Shown piece by piece: positions 56,181 through 64,000 of a DNA stretch of 64,000 nucleotides. The notes under the pieces were generated by a model. It saw only the letters and a list, made by a program, of their open reading frames with translations. It was not told where the DNA came from and did no database searches. Position numbers and translations under genes: made by a program. The stretch comes from Treponema sp. (GTDB lineage Bacteria > Spirochaetota > Spirochaetia > Treponematales > Treponemataceae). Position 1 is the first letter of the stretch, and each line of letters starts with the position of its first letter. The stretch spans positions 62,001 through 126,000 of the forward strand of contig JAEDCN010000005.1 of NCBI GenBank assembly GCA_016294105.1, in the 5' to 3' direction.

Positions 56181-56288
56181 AGGAAACCCCTCTACTCAGA
56201 AGCGGGGGTTTCCTGCACTTTTGCGAGACAAAAGTGAGACTCGCTAAAATCGCTCAATATATCGCGATTTTCCCAGCCTTTTGGCTGG
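56181..56288. repeat. Four consecutive perfect hairpins
   Basis: AGGAAACCCC/GGGGTTTCCT (56181-56190, 56205-56214), CACTTTTG/CAAAAGTG (56216-56223, 56229-56236), AAAATCGC/GCGATTTT (56246-56253, 56264-56271) and CCAGCC/GGCTGG (56273-56278, 56283-56288). All arms pair without mismatch and the gaps between hairpins are 1-9 bases. Confidence 0.85.
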
Positions 56289-56360
56289 TCGCTCCCTACC
56301 TAATACCCCCCTTTCCTCCAGCACCGCTTGGTGGGCTCGTACTGGGAGGCTTGCTGGTTA

Positions 56361-56439
56361 TTCGGTTGAAAAATGCAGGTTGGATTGCTTTTTTCGGTCG
56401 AAAAATGTGATTCTAGGTGGATTATTCGGTCGAAAAATG
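56361..56439. repeat. Three 15-bp repeats at exact 32-bp spacing
   Basis: TTCGGTTGAAAAATG at 56361, TTCGGTCGAAAAATG at 56393 and 56425. Each centres on a partial palindrome (TTTTTCG-GT-CGAAAAA in the second). The 17-bp intervals differ from each other. Since 32 is not a multiple of 3, the array is not coding. Confidence 0.85.
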
Positions 56440-56490
56440 AGGATGTATAGTAAAGTCTGCTTTCTAGTATATTTGTTATCAATTACCATT

Positions 56491-56514
56491 CCTAGATAAA
56501 GCCAGTATTAACAA
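56491..56514 (+). repeat. Left 24-bp direct repeat of the rmuC cassette
   Basis: It begins CCTAGATAAAGCC and ends GTATTAACAA. It matches 60303-60326 at 23 of 24 positions (A at 56504, T at 60316). Confidence 0.85.
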
Positions 56515-56598
56515 AATTACATGAGAAATGTTGTAGTAGAGAAAAATGGACGTTTGTGATAAAATATGAAAGTAAATTGATTTCATAGAGGAGATTGT

Positions 56599-57894
56599 AT
56601 GGATTTAAATATTTTGATCTTGTTTGGGATTTTAGGTGTACTTGTTCTCATTTCTATTATTCTATCAATTGTGATTTTAACAAAGTTTAAAGAATTACCT
56701 ACGATTATGAAGAGGATTGATGAGTATGATTCAATATTAAAACTTGAGTTTGAAAGAAATCGTAGAGAAATGTCTGATAGTGAACGTGCTTCTAGAAAAG
56801 AACATAATGATTCATTGATGAGTTTTCAGAATTCTATTAATGAAAAGCTTGATTCACTTACAAAGAATACTAGTGATTCTATAACTTCTAGTCTTGCAAA
56901 ATTTATAGATACTCTTTCAACTCGATTTGATTCTCTTTCCAAAGCTACACAAGACGGTTTGAATTCTCAAAGAAATGCTGTTCAGAATAGTTTGAAAATT
57001 ATTCAGGATAGCAATGAGAAAAAACTTGAACAGATGAGACTTACTGTTGATGAAAAGCTACAAAGTACATTAGAAACGAGATTAAATTCATCATTTGAAC
57101 TGGTAAGCAAACAACTTGAAGCAGTGCAAACGGGACTTGGAGAGATGAAAAATCTTGCTAATGATGTTGGAGGCCTTAAGCGAGCATTAACTAATGTTAA
57201 AAGTGCAGGAATGGTTGGTGAAATTCAATTGGGGGCACTTTTAGCTGATGTTCTTACTCAAAATCAGTATGAAATTAATGCACATCCAAATCCATCTAAT
57301 CCACGAGGTGTTGTAGAATTTGCGGTAAAATTGCCATCTAAGAATTTGGAGCAAGAGTATATTTATTTACCTATAGATTCTAAATATCCTGCTACAACTT
57401 GGGATAATCTCACATTAGCCTATGAAAGTGGAGATAAAACATTGATAGAATCTCAACGAAAGGAATTAATAAAGGGCATCAAAAGCTATGCAAAGGATAT
57501 TAAGGAGAAATATATCCAAGAACCATATACAACTAATTTTGGAGTAATGTTTTTGCCATTTGAAGGATTGTATTCTGAAGTTACCCGCATACCAGGTTTG
57601 TTCCAAGAAATTCAAGACACATATAGAGTTACAATTACTGGTCCTACAACGCTTAATGCTTTTCTCAATAGTTTGCAAATGGGATTCCGTACTTTAGCCA
57701 TCCAGAAGGAAACTTCAAAAGTTTGGGAATTGCTGGGAACGGTTAAAACTGAATTTGGAAAATTTGGAGATGTACTTGTAGCTACAAAGAAAAAGCTCGA
57801 AGCTGCTACTAATGAAATTGAAAAAGCAGAGACTCGTACTCGTGTTATAGAAAGAAAACTTGCAAATGTAGAAGCACTACCAGAATCTGAATAG
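56599..57894 (+). CDS. rmuC: RmuC-family protein
   Basis: 431 residues. One N-terminal membrane helix (LILFGILGVLVLISIILSIVIL) is followed by a long coiled coil (about 40-190) and the RmuC nuclease-like domain (about 195-400: VGEIQLGALLADVL, PIDSKYPATTWDNL, FGVMFLPFEGLYSEV, TGPTTLNAFLNSLQMGFRTL). RmuC limits inversion at short inverted repeats in E. coli, and homologues occur near type I restriction loci. Base use is much more AT-rich than the core genes. GAGGAG precedes the ATG. Confidence 0.92.
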   Translation: MDLNILILFGILGVLVLISIILSIVILTKFKELPTIMKRIDEYDSILKLEFERNRREMSDSERASRKEHNDSLMSFQNSINEKLDSLTKNTSDSITSSLAKFIDTLSTRFDSLSKATQDGLNSQRNAVQNSLKIIQDSNEKKLEQMRLTVDEKLQSTLETRLNSSFELVSKQLEAVQTGLGEMKNLANDVGGLKRALTNVKSAGMVGEIQLGALLADVLTQNQYEINAHPNPSNPRGVVEFAVKLPSKNLEQEYIYLPIDSKYPATTWDNLTLAYESGDKTLIESQRKELIKGIKSYAKDIKEKYIQEPYTTNFGVMFLPFEGLYSEVTRIPGLFQEIQDTYRVTITGPTTLNAFLNSLQMGFRTLAIQKETSKVWELLGTVKTEFGKFGDVLVATKKKLEAATNEIEKAETRTRVIERKLANVEALPESE

Positions 57895-57931
57895 GATCAA
57901 TGGTGGAAAATTATCTTAAGGAGAAAAGAAA

Positions 57932-59464
57932 ATGACTTACGAAGATAGAATAGAGAAATTTGTTGAATATTACAATGAAACTGGCTCAAAACTCCTTGCT
58001 GCATTACTTATTCCAGATATTGTTGATGATAGTTATTTTGAAAGAGATAAACCTTTATTAGAAGTGTATGAATGTCATGAATATTATAAAAAAGAGAGAA
58101 TATCTTTTCCTGAAATTACCGAGAGGTTAAATGAACTTGCACAGCAAAATGTACCAAAATCACCAATTTTTACTTACAAAAAAAGATTAGCTGCATATTG
58201 CGAAGAAAATCGAGCTGCAGTAAAAGCTGAAGTTTTGAAGGAATTAGCAGAAGCTGAGAAAATTGCTGAAAAAGAATTTTATGAAAAAGAAAAATTAACT
58301 AAAATTGAAATGGATGAAACATATAAGGAAAAATATGAGAAAGAATTGCAAGAATATAATTTGCGTTTCCATCCAACACAAGAATATATTGAAAAAGAAT
58401 TTATGTTATATATTAATGGAATTAAGAGAAAAATAAGGGATGCAGGGAGGGATTGTATTTCAATAAGATTTGGAGCAGTCGCTAAATTAGAATATAATTC
58501 TGCTGGTAAATCAAAATTTTCATGTGATATTTCTGTTGATTCCTTCCAAGATTTTAGTGAGTATAGTGATTATAAAATTGGTATTACTCCAACAGGAAAA
58601 ATTTCACAAAGACATAAAACTCTCAAAGAATTACAAACGGAATATGCTCAAAATATTGCATCTCTTGCTTTTATTTGTGCTGCCTCTCTATTTAACATTA
58701 CTCTGGCTGCTGAGTCTGTTTTGATTTCATGTTATGTAGATTATATTGATGAGGCAACTGGAAATGAAAAAACAGGTTGTATTTATAGCATTATTGTTCC
58801 ACGAAATTTAATGAAAACATACAAAATGGAAAATTTAAATACGGTAGCTGCCTTGTTATCTTTAGAAGGCAGTGTTGATATTAGAAAAGATAAAGATATA
58901 TATTTTGTTAATCCCATAGAGTGGAATCTTGATTTAGGAAAAGATTCTCCTGACAATGATAATTACGATGAAGAAGAAAGTGAAGAAGAATATGATGAGG
59001 GCGAGAATGATGAAGATTCAGAGGAGTATAATGACAAAATAATTTTTATAGATTTTAGGCGATTCAATGTTAATTTAAATGTCACAAGTCAGTTTAAAGA
59101 AATATTCGATGCAACTGCTTTTCAGGTATTTCAACTGAAAGACCAAGTTAAGCACTTTGTCGAACATTTAACAGTTTTTAACGATGATTTTGATAATGAT
59201 AATTATGCTGAAGGATTTTGTAAATTTATACACATTCTTTCAGTGTTAAAATTAACTGACAAAATGATTTTCTTAGAAAGGTCAGAGTCACTTGAAGAGA
59301 ATTTTAAATTATTTTTTGATAATAATGCGTATGCTATGGGAGAAATACGAAAGTTTCTTGAAAATGATTTCTTTAGTAAAATAGCAAATGGAGAAAAAGT
59401 TCCTTTAGATATGATATCAAATATGTTGATATCACATATTGTGTGTGATGAAGATTCAGAATAA
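57932..59464 (+). CDS. Unrecognised 510-residue cassette protein
   Basis: I cannot name a family. A helical N-terminus (about 1-85) and a charged coiled coil (about 90-150, LKELAEAEKIAEKEFYEKEKL) are followed by a mixed domain (about 155-310; CISIRFGAVAKLEYNSAGKSKF, VLISCYVDYIDEATGNEKTGCIYSIIVPR). An acidic run lies at about 345-370 (DEEESEEEYDEGENDEDSEE), then a helical C-terminus. The VLISCYVDYIDEATG part reminds me of the region before the Mrr nuclease domain in some restriction-like proteins, but no nuclease motif follows. It is AT-rich and lies between rmuC and a DUF2971 gene. AAGGAG precedes the start. Confidence 0.7.
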   Translation: MTYEDRIEKFVEYYNETGSKLLAALLIPDIVDDSYFERDKPLLEVYECHEYYKKERISFPEITERLNELAQQNVPKSPIFTYKKRLAAYCEENRAAVKAEVLKELAEAEKIAEKEFYEKEKLTKIEMDETYKEKYEKELQEYNLRFHPTQEYIEKEFMLYINGIKRKIRDAGRDCISIRFGAVAKLEYNSAGKSKFSCDISVDSFQDFSEYSDYKIGITPTGKISQRHKTLKELQTEYAQNIASLAFICAASLFNITLAAESVLISCYVDYIDEATGNEKTGCIYSIIVPRNLMKTYKMENLNTVAALLSLEGSVDIRKDKDIYFVNPIEWNLDLGKDSPDNDNYDEEESEEEYDEGENDEDSEEYNDKIIFIDFRRFNVNLNVTSQFKEIFDATAFQVFQLKDQVKHFVEHLTVFNDDFDNDNYAEGFCKFIHILSVLKLTDKMIFLERSESLEENFKLFFDNNAYAMGEIRKFLENDFFSKIANGEKVPLDMISNMLISHIVCDEDSE

Positions 59465-59472
59465 GGAGATTC

Positions 59473-60300
59473 ATGATGTTTATGAAAGATAAGCTTATAG
59501 ATAACACAATATCAGATGATACTCTGATATATCATTATACATCATTCAATTCAGCTTGTATGATTCTTGACACTAAAAGAGTCCGTTTAAGTAGTTTAGT
59601 CAATACGAATGATCCCTTGGAATTCATGGACAAGTCTTTAAACATCATTGAACATGATATTCATAATACAACACTAACAATTGATTGTGAACTAAATAAG
59701 TCTTTTGTTGAACGACAAAATATAGTAAGATTGCTTTGCTTTTCTGTTGATTTTCCCTGTATTGGAGAGGAAAAAAATCAGGAATATACTGGTAATTTAT
59801 TGTTCAAGGGATGGGCTCGCAGTAGAATGTGGGCACAATATGCTGATAATCATAGAGGTATTTGTCTAGTTTTTGATAAAGATGAGTTTAGAAAAGATTT
59901 TGGAAAATTAAGAAATGATGATATAGAGATTTTTCAGGACCAAAAAATCACATATACCAATAATCTTAGTGACTTAGATGAAAATATGACTCATGTCAGC
60001 AACAATGATAAGACAGATGGCTCTTTTGAACATTTTTATTTAGATGAAAAACGACGAAAATATTTATTTCAAAAATGTGAAGATTATCGTGATGAAAATG
60101 AATATAGATTTGTTTTAGCTGATAAAAAACTAAAATCCCCAAATGAAGAAAAATATGTCGAATATACTACAAGTTTAAAAGCGATTATTTTAGGACCAAG
60201 ATTTCCCAAAAATATAAGATTTTCAAAGTTATCTGGTGTAGAAGTATATCAGATTAATTGGGAGTATGATGGTCCATATCTCATCCCCTTAACCTTGTAA
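59473..60300 (+). CDS. DUF2971 family protein
   Basis: 275 residues. YHYTSFNSACMILDTKRVRLSSLVNTNDPLEF and RMWAQYADNHRGICLVFDKDEF followed by YRDENEYRFVLA form the DUF2971 pattern. The family is uncharacterised and often found in defence islands. AAGGAG precedes the ATG, which lies 8 bases after the preceding stop. Its stop is 2 bases before the right-hand 24-bp repeat. Confidence 0.82.
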   Translation: MMFMKDKLIDNTISDDTLIYHYTSFNSACMILDTKRVRLSSLVNTNDPLEFMDKSLNIIEHDIHNTTLTIDCELNKSFVERQNIVRLLCFSVDFPCIGEEKNQEYTGNLLFKGWARSRMWAQYADNHRGICLVFDKDEFRKDFGKLRNDDIEIFQDQKITYTNNLSDLDENMTHVSNNDKTDGSFEHFYLDEKRRKYLFQKCEDYRDENEYRFVLADKKLKSPNEEKYVEYTTSLKAIILGPRFPKNIRFSKLSGVEVYQINWEYDGPYLIPLTL

Positions 60301-60302
60301 CT

Positions 60303-60326
60303 CCTAGATAAAGCCTGTATTAACAA
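60303..60326 (+). repeat. Right 24-bp direct repeat of the rmuC cassette
   Basis: Partner of 56491-56514. In the hsdR frame it reads LDKACINN and continues into recognisable hsdR coding sequence, so this copy looks like original hsdR sequence. The left copy has no open frame upstream. Confidence 0.8.
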
Positions 60327-60336
60327 CTCATCATCG

Positions 60337-60993
60337 GTGTGGGATCGTGTTCTTGATACTCGTACCCATTTATTAAATAATGAAGGATTTTTACCTTACG
60401 ATGTGAATCAATGGATTAATCAGGTGCGGAAAAAACGAAATGATTCAGCACACGAAAATCTGGCAGATGAACAAGATGCTCTCATGGTTTTAAGATTTGC
60501 TCATCGCATTGCAGTCTGGTTTATGCGGGTTTACGGTGATAGTTCTTTTTCATCAGATTCTTTTATGGTTCCTGAACGACCAAAAGTAGTTCCCGATTAT
60601 ACTCGACTAGTCTTAAATCAAGAGAAAAAAATTGCAGAACAAAATGCGTTGCTGGAAGAAAGAGAAAAATTACTCGCCGAACAAAAAGCCCAAATAGAAC
60701 AACTAACAAAGGAACGGAAGGCCAATAGAATCACTACACCACAGGCCAACCGTTCAAAGCAGGATCGTCTCAATACTTCTGCAGCAGCCATTTCTAATGT
60801 TAAATTGACGGAAGCGGAAACCCGTAAGCTCATTGATGAGCAGCTTAGAAAAGTGGGCTGGGAAGTTGATACTGCAACGTTACGATATTCAAACAGAATC
60901 GGGTATTTGGTTTCAGGATTTACGAAAGGAAACCAATACTCCTATTGCCCTGCATGGATGGTACAGCCCAGAAAATTTGCTTGCAAAATTTAA
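60337..60993 (+). pseudogene. hsdR: hsdR 5' remnant (DUF4145 region), truncated and frameshifted
   Basis: The frame is open from 60301, directly after the cassette. It carries the end of a DUF4145 domain (QWINQVRKKRNDSAHENLADEQDALMVLRFAHRIAVWFMRVYG), a coiled coil (EKKIAEQNALLEEREKLLAEQKAQIEQLTKE) and the start of the HsdR N-terminal nuclease domain (LTEAETRKLIDEQLRKVGWEVDTATLRYSN). From about 60892 it runs out of homology and into a stop at 60993. The start of the gene is missing; GTG 60337 is only the first available start codon. Confidence 0.85.
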
Positions 60994-63199
60994 GCAGGAT
61001 ACCAACGAAGCAGACTGCAAGCTTTCCAATCTTCCCTATGATTTTTTACGTGATCCTGATGGATTAAATTTCAGACATTATCAGTTGTCCGCTGTTGAGG
61101 CTGTAGAGAATGCCGTTATTAATGGACAAAATAGAATCCTCCTTGCAATGGCAACAGGCACCGGTAAAACACGGACAATCTTGGGAATGATTTACCGATT
61201 CCTAAAAACAAATCGTTTTAGAAGAATTCTTTTTCTTGTGGACAGAACAGCATTGGGAGAACAGGCTCTCGATGTGTTTAAGGATGTTAAGCTAGAAGAT
61301 TTACAGCCATTGAATAAAATCTATAACATCAATAGCCTTGAAGATATTGATGTGGCAAATGAGACCAGGATTCAAGTGGCTACGGTACAGGGAATGGTTG
61401 CCAGAATCTTAAGTGACGATAAAAGTCGAATTCCTTCTTCTGGAGACTTCGACTGCATCATTATCGACGAAGCCCACCGTGGATACACCCTGGATAAAGA
61501 GCTTGGCGAAGTAGAACTTTTGTATCGCAATCAAAATGATTTTATCAGCAAGTACAAGAAGGTCATTGAATATTTTGATGCAGTACGGATTGGTTTGACT
61601 GCAACACCAGCATTGCATACGAGACAGATTTTTGGTGATGCGGTGTACACCTATTCCTACAGAGAAGCAGTGATTGATGGATATTTGGTGGATTATGATG
61701 CACCTCACATTATCAAAACTGAATTGAATCAAAAGGGAATTCATCATGCCAAGGGAGAAATTCTTCCAAAATATAATCCCATTACAAAGGAATTGGTGAA
61801 CGGAGAGGAACTGGAAGATGAAATAGATTTTGAAGTAGAAGAATTCAACAAAAAGGTTCTAACTCCCTCTTTTAATGAAGTTGTACTGACTGAGTTATCT
61901 CGATACATTGACCCAGAAAGTGAAGAAAAAACTATTATCTTTGCAGTGAATGATCATCATGCTGATGAAATTGTAGACAAATTACGTGACATTTATAAAG
62001 CACAAGAGGTTCCCTCTGGTGCAATCGAAAAAATTACCTATAAAATTGGTGACAGAGCCCGTGTTCAAGATGCCATTAAGCGGTTTAAGAATGAGCATTA
62101 TCCCACCATTGCTGTAACGGTGGATTTGCTTTCCACAGGAATTGATATACCTGAGATTACAAAAATTGTATTTATGAGACGCATAAAATCCCGCATTTTA
62201 TACGAGCAGATGCTGGGGCGGGCCACACGTTTGTGTTCAAAAATCAATAAAACTCATTTTGATATCTATGATGCAGTTGATTTATACAGCTATCTTGATG
62301 AGTATTCCTCTATGAAGCCTGTTGTGGCAAATCCTTCGGTAACCTTTGATGAGCTTTTTGAAGGCTATGAAAAAGTTTCTGATGAAGAAGAAATTAAATT
62401 TATCAATGATCAAATAATTGCAAAGCTTCAAAGAATGAAAGGGCACATGGATGAGTCACAAATAAATTATTTTACTGTTATCTCCCATTACGATTCCCCA
62501 GAAGCTTTTATTGCAAATGTGCGTGAAGCAAAATCTATGTCAGAGGAAAATTGTAAGGATATCCTGCTGCAAGCCAAAGATGCCTTTGCTGCTTTCAACA
62601 TCAAGAAGACGGGAACCTCCTATGTGCCCATCAGTGACAAAGTTGACACAGTACAAGAGGTAACACGAGGTTTTGGCAAAGGTCAGGAACCTGCCGACTA
62701 TTTGGAAAGCTTTTCCGCCTATCTGAAAACAAACAAGGACAAAATAGAAGCCTTGGAAATTATCTGCACCAGACCAGCCGATTTGACTGTTGCGGATTTA
62801 CGTACATTGAGCTTGACCTTGGATGCAAGAGGCTTTAATCCAATTCAGTTGAACACCGCTGTGGAGCAAATTACTCATGAAGAATGTGCTGCAGACATCA
62901 TCACACTAGTTCGTAGGTATGCAATTGGCTCCTCATTGATTTCCCATGAAGATCGAATTCATAATGCTATAAAAAAACTTTGTAAAGCTCATAGCTTTAC
63001 CGCAGGCGAAAAGAAATGGATTGACAGAATTGAAAAATATCTCATCAATGAATCAATTCTGAATGAGAAAACCTTTGATGAATTCATGGCATGGAGAAAT
63101 CAAGGTGGTTTTAACAAGGTGAACAAAATCTTCAATAACAATTTAGGTTCAATCATTAAAGAATTAAATACCTATCTTTACGAAGATAAAGTTTCATAA
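60833..63199 (+). pseudogene. hsdR: hsdR 3' part: helicase and C-terminal domains without the nuclease
   Basis: The recognisable frame starts at about 60893 (TESGIWFQDLRKETN) and continues through the SF2 motor: RILLAMATGTGKTRT, CIIIDEAHRG, GLTATPALHT, TIAVTVDLLSTGIDIPEI, RRIKSRILYEQMLGRATR, then an HsdR C-terminal domain. The PD-(D/E)xK nuclease part expected between TLRYSN and ESGIWF is absent, and the two halves are in different frames. A free-standing translocase could be made only from an internal start such as ATG 60833. Restriction by this subunit is not expected. Confidence 0.85.
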
Positions 63200-63216
63200 T
63201 GTAGGAGTGGAAGAAC

Positions 63217-64000
63217 ATGACCAATCAGGAAATTGTCAGCAAGCTGTGGAATCTTTGTAATATTCTCCGTGATGATGGAATTACCTACCATCAGTATGTT
63301 ACAGAGCTTACCTATATTCTCTTTTTGAAGATGGCAAAAGAAACAAAGACAGAAGATGCTATTCCTGAACAATATCGCTGGGACAAACTTACATCCTACA
63401 GCGGAATTGAGTTGAAGAAGTTTTACAAAGAATTGCTTGCCTATCTGGGAGAGAATACGAAAGGCCGTGTGCGAGAGATTTATCAAGGGGCAAGTTCCAA
63501 TATTGATGAACCAAAGAATCTTGAGAAAATTATCAAATCTATAGACGAGCTGGATTGGTATTCTGCAAAAGAAGAAGGCTTGGGAAACCTTTACGAAGGA
63601 CTTTTGGAAAAGAACGCAAATGAAAAGAAAAGTGGTGCTGGCCAGTATTTTACTCCACGAGTCCTCATCGATGTTATGACTCGATTGATAGCTCCGCAAG
63701 TGGGAGAGCGATGCAATGATCCTGCCTGTGGAACCTTTGGCTTTATGATTAGTGCGGATAACTATGTGAAAAGCATTTCCGATGATTACTGTGATTTGAA
63801 TGAAAAAGAGGCAAGTTTTCAGGTAAAAGAAGCCTTTTCTGGTGGCGAGCTTGTTCATGAGACCCATCGTTTAGCCCTGATGAATGCCATGCTCCACAAC
63901 ATAGAAGGTAGAATTGTTCTGGGAGATACCCTGAGCGAAACAGGAAAGGCTATGTCTGGCTACGATGTGGTTCTTACGAATCCACCCTTTGGCACAAAGA
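63217..64000 (+). CDS. hsdM: Type I restriction-modification methylase HsdM, 5' part
   Basis: The first 261 codons are in the window, open to the edge. The N-terminal helical domain (VSKLWNLCNILRDDGITYHQYVTELTYILFLKMAKE) is followed by the methylase domain with ANEKKSGAGQYFTPRVLIDVM, SAM motif I NDPACGTFGFMI and the N6-adenine catalytic NPPF. TAGGAG precedes the ATG, which starts 17 bases after the hsdR stop. The specificity gene hsdS should lie beyond the edge. The gene looks intact so far. Confidence 0.95.
   Translation, partial: MTNQEIVSKLWNLCNILRDDGITYHQYVTELTYILFLKMAKETKTEDAIPEQYRWDKLTSYSGIELKKFYKELLAYLGENTKGRVREIYQGASSNIDEPKNLEKIIKSIDELDWYSAKEEGLGNLYEGLLEKNANEKKSGAGQYFTPRVLIDVMTRLIAPQVGERCNDPACGTFGFMISADNYVKSISDDYCDLNEKEASFQVKEAFSGGELVHETHRLALMNAMLHNIEGRIVLGDTLSETGKAMSGYDVVLTNPPFGTK

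Larger units (their letters stand above)
56008..56598. other. Non-coding boundary region before the rmuC cassette
   Basis: 591 bases without a supportable gene. In order: the aconitase leader, with a small inverted repeat CCACT...AGTGG at 56074-56090; four hairpins (56181-56288); three repeats at 32-bp period (56361-56439); the left 24-bp direct repeat (56491-56514); and an extended -10 box TGATAAAAT at 56557-56565 that may drive rmuC. Confidence 0.7.

Noticed and set aside
56361..56439. Possible short CRISPR array
   Set aside because: Repeats of 15 bp with 17-bp spacers are too short, only three units exist and no cas operon is nearby; the Cas2-like gene is 18 kb away.
56281..56499. 72-codon open frame across the 32-bp repeats
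   Set aside because: It crosses repeats whose period is not a multiple of three, has no ribosome site and starts inside a hairpin.
56491..60326. Classical transposon with target-site duplication
   Set aside because: No transposase and no terminal inverted repeats were seen. A 24-bp imperfect repeat is long for a target duplication, and hsdR coding sequence is not recovered on the left side.

Overview
The window looks like chromosome of an anaerobic host- or gut-associated spirochaete, most likely Treponema or a close relative. This is inference from gene content: RsbU/STAS regulators, an McsA/McsB/ClpC cluster, a LolCDE-type exporter, many TPR/PEGA-like envelope proteins, rubrerythrin, and butyrate-pathway genes. 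The core reads as moderate GC. The segment at about 56.5-60.3 kb is visibly AT-richer and looks acquired.

Layout. 0-6 kb: the 3' end of dnaJ, then an operon of two membrane SpoIIE/PP2C phosphatases, a STAS anti-anti-sigma protein and a VanY-type peptidase. 6-9.7 kb (minus): leuS and a CDF metal exporter. 9.8-15.5 kb (minus): two tandem thiolases, 3-hydroxybutyryl-CoA dehydrogenase, crotonase and a CoA-transferase, forming the acetyl-CoA to crotonyl-CoA arm of butyrate formation plus the butyryl-CoA/acetate exchange step. Butyryl-CoA dehydrogenase and Etf are not here. 15.5-16.1 kb: a 600-bp divergent regulatory region facing an alternative sigma factor gene. 17-26 kb: lipocalin, argG, thrA (fused aspartokinase/homoserine dehydrogenase), a fused DAHP synthase/prephenate dehydratase, a lone ilvN, an MFS transporter and a DUF554 protein. 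26-30 kb (minus): pseudokinase-like membrane protein and hflKC. 30-35 kb: DUF4230 protein, then phoH, 7TM-HD phosphodiesterase, ybeY, corC. 35-43 kb: TPR and PEGA proteins, a small Cas2-like protein, prfB with its programmed +1 frameshift, ftsY. 43-51.5 kb: LolC/LolD/LolE-like transporter, mcsA, a catalytically degenerate mcsB, clpC and rubrerythrin. 51.6-52 kb: a tandemly duplicated tRNA-Val(UAC) transcription unit. 52-56 kb (minus): ComFB protein, HD hydrolase and aconitase.

56-64 kb is the accessory region. It opens with a non-coding stretch holding four consecutive perfect hairpins and three repeats at an exact 32-bp period. Next comes an AT-rich three-gene cassette (rmuC, an unrecognised 510-residue protein, a DUF2971 protein) bounded by 24-bp direct repeats. 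After it lies a type I restriction locus: hsdR is 5'-truncated, frameshifted and has apparently lost its nuclease domain, while hsdM is intact as far as the window goes. The cassette, placed where the start of hsdR should be, is the best candidate for an undescribed (possibly defence) system.

Limits: all calls come from reading translated sequence by eye. No database search, folding or alignment was run.
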